From positions 1-10,939 of the forward strand of contig JAQUCQ010000081.1 in NCBI GenBank assembly GCA_028686145.1: a stretch of 10,939 nucleotides of DNA, in the 5' to 3' direction. The notes under the pieces are model-generated. The model was not told the origin of the DNA and did no database searches. It saw only the letters and a list, made by a program, of their open reading frames with translations. Shown here one piece after another: positions 6,082 to 10,939 of the stretch (position 1 is the first letter of the stretch; every line of letters begins with the position of its first letter). This DNA is from Desulfuromonadaceae bacterium. Its GTDB lineage: Bacteria > Desulfobacterota > Desulfuromonadia > Geobacterales > Pseudopelobacteraceae. A program made the position numbers and the translations under genes.

Positions 6082-7323
6082 TCAGGAGAGTAAATGCACG
6101 AATAGACCGCTCCGTAGTTTGGGCTCAAACCAGGTTGATTTGGGAGGCATGATCTGATCCTGGTCAGCAAGTTCGATTAATTCGTTTATGGATGTTGGAT
6201 GGAGAGCAAATGCCACGGCGAATTCACTGGAATCAACCAGTTTAATTAGTTCTTCATTGCCTCGTATACCGCCAACGAAGTGGATTCTCTGGTCGGTGCG
6301 TGGGTTGTGGATGCCGAGTAGAGGAGACAGAAGCGAGTTTTGCAGAATTGAAACGTCCAGCCTGCTGACAGTGTCTTTCTCGTTAACAATTGATGGTCGG
6401 GCATGGAGATGATGCCACTGGCCGTCCAGATACATGCCAAAGTGATGCCGGTTTGCAGGAATCACTGGAGTGGGGGAGGGGACTATTTCAAATCCGCACC
6501 CAACCTGAGAGATAAACTCGGTAATCGTGCGGCCGTTCAGGTCTTTGACAACCCGGTTATAGGGCATGATATTGAGTTGATTTTCAGGGAAAATGACCGT
6601 CAGGAACGAATTATATTCTTCGCGGCCGGTATGGCCGGGGTTTTTATCGCGGCGCAGTTCGCGGACACGCCCTGCAGCAGCGCTGCGATGGTGGCCGTCG
6701 GCGACGTATAGTTTCGGGATGGCGGTGAACAGGTCTGTCAGGCGATCGATCAGGGTGTGGTCGGAGATGACCCATGCAGTGTGGCCAACGCCGTCGTTCG
6801 AGATGAAATCATATTCAGGTGGGTTCGTGGTAACACCTTCGATAATCTCTTCCACTTCTGCGCAAGAGCGGGATAGATAAAATACCGGCTCATCATTGGC
6901 ATCCAGATAGTCGATATGCTTGACCCGATCTTCTTCTTTGTCAGCACGGGTATGCTCATGTTTTTTGATAACCCCGGACTGGTAGTCATCAACACTGGCA
7001 CAGACCACTAAACCGGTCTGGCTGATAGTGCCCATTTGTTGACGATAGACATAGAAACAGTCGTGGCTGTCTTGCGTCAATATCCCGCGCCGGATGAAAT
7101 CGCCAAGATTTAACTTGCCCTGGGTATAAACGGAGTCATCGTGAGGATCGACTTCCGCCGGAAGATCTATCTCCGGTCGGGAAATATGCAGAAAACTATT
7201 CGGGTTTCCGGCCGCCATTGCACACGCCTCCTCGACATTCATCACATCGTACGGAAGTGCCGAAACCTTTTCTGCCAGGTCTTTGGGAGGGCGCAGAGCC
7301 CGGAATGGTTTGATAATTGCCAT
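6082..7323 (-). CDS. DUF1015 family protein, unknown function
   Basis: A 413-aa soluble protein with no signal peptide or membrane segment, matching the DUF1015 family (PF06245) in length and motifs. These are the N-terminal IKPFRALRP and ALPYDV segments, KHEHT at 121-125, YVADGHHRSAAA at 206-217, and a C-terminal PPKSTWFEPKLRSGLFVH. No biochemical function is established to my knowledge. The family is often encoded near serine or phosphoglycerate metabolism genes, but none are present here. The DGHHR motif recalls the DGHxR motif of ParB/Srx-fold free-serine kinases; I note this only as a lead. The start is the ATG at 7323, with AAGGAG ten bases upstream on the minus strand. It lies 65 bases downstream of the NlpC/P60 gene on the same strand and may be co-transcribed. 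Confidence 0.9.
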   Translation of the reverse strand: MAIIKPFRALRPPKDLAEKVSALPYDVMNVEEACAMAAGNPNSFLHISRPEIDLPAEVDPHDDSVYTQGKLNLGDFIRRGILTQDSHDCFYVYRQQMGTISQTGLVVCASVDDYQSGVIKKHEHTRADKEEDRVKHIDYLDANDEPVFYLSRSCAEVEEIIEGVTTNPPEYDFISNDGVGHTAWVISDHTLIDRLTDLFTAIPKLYVADGHHRSAAAGRVRELRRDKNPGHTGREEYNSFLTVIFPENQLNIMPYNRVVKDLNGRTITEFISQVGCGFEIVPSPTPVIPANRHHFGMYLDGQWHHLHARPSIVNEKDTVSRLDVSILQNSLLSPLLGIHNPRTDQRIHFVGGIRGNEELIKLVDSSEFAVAFALHPTSINELIELADQDQIMPPKSTWFEPKLRSGLFVHLLS

Positions 7324-7388
7324 ATCAACAGATCTCCTTAAATCTATTCACCATTTTGATAGTGGAGAGAAAGGGGGAGGATTTTTTG

Positions 7389-8216
7389 TTAAAAATATCT
7401 CCGTGCTCCCACAAAACGCTTTTCAAAATAACTTTCATTTATAGCCGCCACACGGATCTCTTCTCCCTGGCGAGGAGCATGGACGAACTTGCCTCCGCCG
7501 ACATAAATGCCGACATGGTTGATATTGTCCACAGATGATCCAAAAAAAACCAGATCGCCATCTTGCAGATCATCTTTAGCTACAGAATCTCCGGATTTGA
7601 ACTGATCTCGCGAGGTTCGAGGAATACTAAGTCCGCACAGGTTATAAACTGCCCGTACAAAGCCGCTGCAATCCATGCCGTCCACCACATTGTTGCCGCC
7701 CCAGCGATAGGGAATTCCGACAAAACGTTCGGCAGTACGTGCTGCGATGGTTCCCATATCCGTGGTGTTTCTTGGCTGCTTGGTAATGGGCTTTTCGGCC
7801 ATCTCTTTTGGAACGACCGGTTGGAGTGGATGAGAAGGACTTCTTATTTCATCCGGCTGAAGTTTTTGCCATCCGGGTGCTTTGGGCTGGGTAAAAACAA
7901 TGTCATGGGGGGGGGCGATGAAATAATTGTTGATCAGGCGTTCCGCTACCAGTTTTTTAGCTGTGTATTGAGCCTTCTTCTTGGTAGAAAAATCACCGAA
8001 ACGCACAGCGTATAACCCATTATCCTTGCGGAAATAAAACGCTTCAATTCCCTTCGCCTGAAGTCTGGTCGTAAAACGTTCGGCATTTTTAACATCGGCA
8101 AAGGCACCCATCTGAATTGCATATCCAAGCCGGGTTACGCCATGTGTGTTTGCTGCGTGAGCTGTTAGAGTGTAGATGCCGAGAAACAGGAGAATAAGTT
8201 GTGTACGAAAAATCAT
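7389..8216 (-). CDS. exported SPOR plus NlpC/P60 peptidoglycan hydrolase
   Basis: A 275-aa exported enzyme. Residues 1-21 form a signal peptide (MIFRTQLILLFLGIYTLTAHA). A SPOR-like domain covers about 31-100 (GYAIQMGAFADVKNAERFTTRL through the LYAVRFGDFS repeat), a fold that binds septal, denuded glycan. A Pro/Lys-rich linker follows at 101-155. The C-terminal NlpC/P60 domain covers about 156-275: RWGG then MDCSG with catalytic Cys183, NHVGIY with His234, and FVHAP with His246 as third residue. NlpC/P60 enzymes cleave gamma-D-Glu-diaminopimelate bonds. The pairing suggests cell-wall remodelling at division sites. The start has only a weak Shine-Dalgarno, but it is chosen because it yields the signal peptide. 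The next gene downstream is DUF1015, with no terminator I can support between. Confidence 0.92.
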   Translation of the reverse strand: MIFRTQLILLFLGIYTLTAHAANTHGVTRLGYAIQMGAFADVKNAERFTTRLQAKGIEAFYFRKDNGLYAVRFGDFSTKKKAQYTAKKLVAERLINNYFIAPPHDIVFTQPKAPGWQKLQPDEIRSPSHPLQPVVPKEMAEKPITKQPRNTTDMGTIAARTAERFVGIPYRWGGNNVVDGMDCSGFVRAVYNLCGLSIPRTSRDQFKSGDSVAKDDLQDGDLVFFGSSVDNINHVGIYVGGGKFVHAPRQGEEIRVAAINESYFEKRFVGARRYF

Positions 8217-8400
8217 GGAGTCGCCATTTCAGTAAGTTAGAGGTTTATCAATAGTATTATCTGGCAGAAAATAACGTAGTGAGCGCACGTGTCATGTTTG
8301 TCAGGGTTGGGTGAAAAGTGATAATGTAACTAGAATAAGATAGTAGCCGCAATTGATGCGGTGGTAAAGCAGAAATTTACCTGTAAAGTTCCTTAAGGCA

Positions 8401-8430
8401 TTGACAGCAACCACACTTTTGAGGTAGTTT
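8401..8430 (+). promoter_or_regulatory. probable tRNA-Thr promoter
   Basis: TTGACA (8401-8406), an 18-bp spacer and TAGTTT (8425-8430) form a sigma-70-like promoter with a perfect -35 and a weak -10. It lies 42 bases before the tRNA, so a short leader containing the next hairpin would be removed during 5' processing. Confidence 0.45.
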
Positions 8431-8436
8431 CACACG

Positions 8437-8463
8437 CTCCAAAGCTACTTAAGTAGCTTGGAG
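8437..8463 (+). repeat. long hairpin directly upstream of tRNA-Thr
   Basis: CTCCA (8437-8441) and TGGAG (8459-8463) enclose the perfect 16-bp palindrome AGCTACTTAAGTAGCT (8443-8458), with one bulged A on the left arm. It ends eight bases before the tRNA and is flanked by two copies of GAGGTAG (8421-8427 and 8461-8467). It may form in the leader of the precursor tRNA or be a protein site. Confidence 0.55.
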
Positions 8464-8471
8464 GTAGCAGT

Positions 8472-8547
8472 GCCATTTTAGCTCAGTTGGTAGAGCACAT
8501 CACTCGTAATGATGAGGTCGTCGGTTCGATTCCGACAAATGGCTCCA
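8472..8547 (+). tRNA. tRNA-Thr (anticodon CGT)
   Basis: A complete 76-nt cloverleaf. The acceptor stem is GCCATTT/AAATGGC, the D-arm GCTC/GAGC, and the anticodon stem CATCA/TGATG with loop CTCGTAA, placing anticodon CGT at 8505-8507. The T-arm is GTCGG/CCGAC with loop TTCGATT, the discriminator is T, and CCA is encoded at 8545-8547. It reads ACG threonine codons. The gene is intact although an integrase gene lies just downstream, as expected when an element integrates at a tRNA 3' end and restores it. Confidence 0.97.
8521..8547 (+). other. putative attachment site (attL core) in the tRNA-Thr 3' end
   Basis: Tyrosine integrases encoded next to a tRNA commonly recombine within the T-arm and acceptor 3' half. 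The integrase gene starts 100 bases downstream and reads away from the tRNA, so the element extends rightward and its left junction should lie here. No second copy of this sequence is in the window, so the exact core cannot be fixed. Confidence 0.4.
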
Positions 8548-8559
8548 AAAGATGATGTA

Positions 8560-8586
8560 ACCCGCTGTTATACAGCGGGTTTTTTT
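8560..8586 (+). terminator. tRNA-Thr terminator
   Basis: A perfect 9-bp stem ACCCGCTGT/ACAGCGGGT with a 3-nt loop, followed by T7. A second weaker hairpin, A6G/CT6 with loop CCT, lies at 8592-8608. Together they isolate the tRNA from the integrase gene. Confidence 0.9.
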
Positions 8587-8610
8587 GCGTTAAAAAAGCC
8601 TCTTTTTTGG

Positions 8611-8632
8611 TCTGGTACGATTTCTGGTACGA
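8611..8632 (+). repeat. twin TCTGGTACGA direct repeat before the integrase gene
   Basis: Two exact 10-bp copies (8611-8620 and 8623-8632) are separated by TT, giving a 12-bp period. They lie between the tRNA terminator and the integrase ribosome-binding site, where arm-type integrase or excisionase sites are expected. Confidence 0.6.
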
Positions 8633-8646
8633 CCACTGGAGGTTTT

Positions 8647-10356
8647 ATGTTATTCAAAAGAGGCAATATATACTATTGCCGGTTGTTTGTGCCGCTTGAT
8701 CTGCGTGAGCGGTTACAGCGTAAAGAGCTAAAGAAGAGCTTAAAAACTTCGAATAGGGCTGAAGCAAGGGCGGCGGCTGGTGCTCTAGTCTGCAAAGCAG
8801 AGACTGCCTTTTTTAGGCTAAGGACGGCTATGTTAACCGATAGGGAACTAGAGCAAATAACAGTATCAATCCTAGCTGACTTTAGTGGGAAGATAGATAA
8901 CAGCCGTAAGGATCGTCAAGACGTATTATCATTTTTGGGGTCTGGTGTGCCTTATGGATTAGATTTTAACGGTGATAGCGATGTTCTACCATTGCTGGAA
9001 GCATCGTTAGAGTTTCCGCGTAACGTTTCCTATGCTGTTCAATACTACGAAAATAAGTTGCAGGAAATAGTACAGTTAAAGCAATCCGGCGTTTTCCGTA
9101 GTGACTTCCGAAGCTCTACGCGTAAGACCATACAAGAACGCGGCCTTGATGTAGCGATACCGCCCGATGGTTGGTTTGATGAAAATGACCCCGATTGGTT
9201 CCAAGAACCTTCGACAGAGTTTGCAAAAGTTCATGACGCTATCCTAGATGGTTTGATAAATGGCTACAGCCTTGAGCTTGCGCGGGTTCAGGGTGTCAAA
9301 AACCCTGCGATTGAAGCGGCTATATCTGCGCAGATTGAAGCGGCAAAACCACGGCCAAAACTTTCTGATCTATGGCAGGAATACAAGGCTTACAAGTTGG
9401 CACGGGGTAAATGGAGTGCAAAATCTGCTAAAGGATGTGAACGCTTCTTTAATGACACGGTGAAAGTATTAGGTAATAGGGAGGTTGCGGACTACCATCA
9501 GGAAGACGCTGTAACGCTGCTAGAAGCTCTAAAAAAGAATAGTGCTGCTACTGCTACAGGTAAAATTGAGTTTATCAGTAGCCTGTGGAAGTTTGCTTTA
9601 AAAACTCCTGATTCTCAAGATCTTTGGAAAGTACGGGGGAATCCTTTTGCAGAGATGCAAATTGCCGGTGCGGGTAACGATGTTAAAAAAGTAGTTCCAT
9701 ATTCTCCTGATGATCTTGTAAAGCTTTCCGCCGGTCTGCTGGAAGTGCGAAAACTTGTTGAACCACATCGTTTCTGGATTCCTCTAATTGCTCTCTATAG
9801 CGGAATGAGGCAAGACGAAATATGCCAACTGCGCACGGAGGATATTGTAGAAGAGGACGGCGTACTGGTGTTTCATATATGTCACAAGCCTGAGCATAAG
9901 CAGAAAACAAAGGTCAAAAAGACCCGTGTATGTCCGGTGCATCCTATATTGGTACGTCTGGGACTCAAGGCGTATCTGGTTAAGCAACAAACGGACAAAC
10001 ACGACAGGCTTTTCCATACTCTTAGTTGGTCTGAGGGTAAGGATTGGACTGGCAGGATTCGGACATGGTGGAACTCTACCTTTCAGGTCGCATGTCTGGG
10101 GAAAGGCAATTTGGCGGGAAAATCATTCCACAGTACAAGACACACTTTCATAGATTGGTTCAAGCAGAACAACTGCTATGTATCGTACCATGACAGAGCT
10201 GTTATACAGGCAATGGTTGGACACGTTGAAGGTGACGTTACCGGTGAACACTATGAGGAAGATTTTTCTAATAGCGAAAAATTACGAATGCTACGAAAGC
10301 TTGATTACGGGTTTGACCGTGAACTGATTGAGAAGCTGCGGCGGAAAGAGTATTAG
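8647..10356 (+). CDS. tyrosine recombinase / integrase of a tRNA-Thr-integrated element
   Basis: A 569-aa site-specific recombinase. The N-terminus (MLFKRGNIYYCRLFVPLDL, then LKKSLKTSNRAEARAAA) is the integrase leader type annotated as DUF6538, I believe. A long middle section of about 90-240 precedes the core-binding domain (about 235-330, LSDLWQEYKAYKLARG). The catalytic domain covers about 350-545, with Arg388 in SGMRQDEICQLR, a beta-hairpin Lys near 424, His495 and Arg498 in HSTRH, His526 in MVGH and the nucleophile Tyr536 in EHYEEDF. All catalytic residues are present, so it is probably active. I start at ATG 8647: GGAGG ends four bases before it, and upstream codons in frame run through the tRNA and terminator. 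The gene is visibly AT-richer than genes to the left and uses many TTA/CTA/AGG-type codons, consistent with acquired DNA. Confidence 0.93.
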   Translation: MLFKRGNIYYCRLFVPLDLRERLQRKELKKSLKTSNRAEARAAAGALVCKAETAFFRLRTAMLTDRELEQITVSILADFSGKIDNSRKDRQDVLSFLGSGVPYGLDFNGDSDVLPLLEASLEFPRNVSYAVQYYENKLQEIVQLKQSGVFRSDFRSSTRKTIQERGLDVAIPPDGWFDENDPDWFQEPSTEFAKVHDAILDGLINGYSLELARVQGVKNPAIEAAISAQIEAAKPRPKLSDLWQEYKAYKLARGKWSAKSAKGCERFFNDTVKVLGNREVADYHQEDAVTLLEALKKNSAATATGKIEFISSLWKFALKTPDSQDLWKVRGNPFAEMQIAGAGNDVKKVVPYSPDDLVKLSAGLLEVRKLVEPHRFWIPLIALYSGMRQDEICQLRTEDIVEEDGVLVFHICHKPEHKQKTKVKKTRVCPVHPILVRLGLKAYLVKQQTDKHDRLFHTLSWSEGKDWTGRIRTWWNSTFQVACLGKGNLAGKSFHSTRHTFIDWFKQNNCYVSYHDRAVIQAMVGHVEGDVTGEHYEEDFSNSEKLRMLRKLDYGFDRELIEKLRRKEY

Positions 10357-10442
10357 ATATGTACCCTTACTAGATTTTTAAATTACTATCTGATATGGGT
10401 TTTGAGATTGAGAAGCATTCCCATAATAAAAACGGTGTAAGT

Positions 10443-10482
10443 GACTGATATACATATACTTTTGTATATTTAAAATTCAGTC
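10443..10482. repeat. nested inverted repeats downstream of the integrase
   Basis: The outer arms GACTGA (10443-10448) and TCAGTC (10477-10482) enclose a perfect hairpin ATATAC-TTTT-GTATAT (10454-10469). It could be a weak transcription end signal or a recombination or binding site; it lacks a trailing T run. Confidence 0.45.
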
Positions 10483-10526
10483 TGCTACTGGGGAAAGCCC
10501 ACTTGCAGGTTGTTCTGAGACAGAGA

Positions 10527-10548
10527 CCGCCGCCACCTCCCCCCCCCC
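10527..10548. repeat. C10 homopolymer and G-rich complement
   Basis: Ten consecutive C (10539-10548) follow CCGCCGCCACCT. The minus strand is a run of ten G followed by several GG steps, which could form a G-quadruplex. It lies 40 bases beyond the resolvase stop codon. Tract length is prone to slippage and to sequencing error. Confidence 0.6.
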
Positions 10549-10587
10549 GCTTGATCGTATTATCAAACGGCTAGTGCTCTAATCTTC

Positions 10588-10939
10588 CTATTGATAGCGG
10601 TACAAGGTGTCTCTGCTGATACCCATAGCTTTAGCAATTGCCGCCTTGGCCTCTCCGGCTTCTATGCGTTGCTTGATCTCTGCTATGCGTTCGTCTGTCA
10701 TTTCCTGCTTACGGCCTTTGTAGACCCCTTTAGCTTTGGCAATCTGAACGCCCTCTTTATGGCGTTCTTTTGATAGGGAACGTTCAAACTGAGCAAATGA
10801 AGCAAGCATATTTAGCATTAGTTCTGAAAAAATATTGTTGCTATCGGCAGAGAATGTCAGGTTTTCAGCAAGAAACTTAACTGTTACGCCTTTAGCAACT
10901 AGCGTCTTTACTATTTCTCTCAAGTCGTCAATGTTGCGG
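10588..10939 (-). CDS. serine recombinase (resolvase/invertase family), 5'-truncated by the window
   Basis: The C-terminal 116 or so residues of a small serine recombinase of the Tn3-resolvase/Hin type (whole proteins are about 180-200 aa). The frame stays open to the window edge and reads RNIDDLREIVKTL, so the TTG at 10923 is internal. Family features are the ENLTF segment, the long helix SFAQFERSLSKERHKEGVQIAKAKGVYKGRK that carries the dimer interface, and a C-terminal helix-turn-helix (ERIAEIKQRIEAGEAKAAIAKAMGISRDTLYRY). The catalytic Ser and Arg residues lie in the missing N-terminal part, so activity cannot be judged. It converges on the integrase gene and is probably part of the same mobile element or of a nested transposon or plasmid remnant. 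Confidence 0.9.
   Translation of the reverse strand, partial: RNIDDLREIVKTLVAKGVTVKFLAENLTFSADSNNIFSELMLNMLASFAQFERSLSKERHKEGVQIAKAKGVYKGRKQEMTDERIAEIKQRIEAGEAKAAIAKAMGISRDTLYRYQ

Larger units (their letters stand above)
8217..8471. other. intergenic region between SPOR-NlpC gene and tRNA-Thr
   Basis: This 255-base gap holds the divergent promoters of the hydrolase (minus) and the tRNA (plus). I see no ORF with coding character. Besides the tRNA promoter and hairpin listed separately, there is a small stem CCGCA/TGCGG at 8347-8361 and a short palindrome TTTAC/GTAAA near 8387. A GATAAT on the minus strand at 8256-8261 could be a -10 box, but no matching -35 is evident. Confidence 0.5.
10357..10587. 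other. intergenic spacer between integrase and resolvase
   Basis: No coding ORF is evident in these 231 bases between convergent recombinase genes. It holds an AT-rich segment, a nested palindrome, a repeated 11-mer and a C10 tract (described separately). TATGGG/CCCATA at about 10395-10424 could form a 6-bp stem with a large loop. No conventional terminator for either gene is visible. Confidence 0.5.

Noticed and set aside
6593..6880. 95-aa open frame on the plus strand
   Set aside because: It is antisense to the conserved core of the DUF1015 gene and Arg/Ser-rich, typical of a shadow frame.
7563..8015. 150-aa open frame on the plus strand
   Set aside because: It is antisense to the SPOR-NlpC/P60 gene, which has clear catalytic motifs; the composition looks like a shadow frame.
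8509..8646. Upstream ATG extending the integrase by 46 residues
   Set aside because: The extension would translate the tRNA 3' half and its terminator; ATG 8647 has GGAGG directly before it.
1..10939. CRISPR array, insertion-sequence terminal repeats, or toxin-antitoxin pair
   Set aside because: I found no regularly spaced direct repeats, no transposase and no small paired toxin-antitoxin genes in this window.

Overview
The window looks like a chromosomal segment of an anaerobic delta-proteobacterium of the Geobacter/Pelobacter/Desulfuromonas type. This is an inference from gene content: a sigma-54 enhancer-binding protein, a riboswitch-controlled thiE-thiD fusion followed by a short thiC, a DUF1015 protein, a SPOR-NlpC/P60 lipoprotein-like hydrolase, and Gram-negative outer-membrane signatures. 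No taxonomic search was possible.

Layout. (1) 1-890: the 3' part of an NtrC-family sigma-54 activator, starting inside its Walker A motif and closed by an intrinsic terminator. (2) 890-2902: a three-gene cluster of exported proteins on the + strand, preceded by a candidate sigma-54 promoter. The members are a 114-aa Thr/Gln-rich secreted protein with a hexapeptide repeat, a secreted protein with an OB-fold-like core and a Gly/Met/Arg tail, and a 288-aa outer-membrane beta-barrel. None has a function I recognise. The activator beside them is the obvious candidate regulator, so this is the most likely undescribed unit in the window. (3) 2903-6055: a thiamine pyrimidine/coupling operon. It has a sigma-70-like promoter, a TPP riboswitch with mutually exclusive antiterminator and terminator hairpins, a bifunctional ThiE-ThiD protein, ThiC, and a strong, possibly bidirectional terminator. 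ThiC makes HMP-P, the ThiD domain phosphorylates it, and the ThiE domain couples it to the thiazole phosphate, giving thiamine phosphate. TPP shuts the operon down through the riboswitch. (4) 6082-8216: two minus-strand genes converging on thiC, a DUF1015 protein and an exported SPOR plus NlpC/P60 peptidoglycan hydrolase. (5) 8217-8586: intergenic DNA, a strong hairpin, an intact tRNA-Thr(CGT) with encoded CCA, and its terminator. (6) 8587-10939: the left end of an integrated element, with a tyrosine integrase immediately downstream of the tRNA and reading away from it, then a spacer with nested palindromes and a C10 tract, then a convergent serine resolvase/invertase cut by the window edge.

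The tRNA-Thr is the probable attachment site. Everything left of it reads as conserved chromosome. Everything right of it reads as mobile DNA and is visibly more AT-rich. The opposite attachment site and the cargo lie outside the window.
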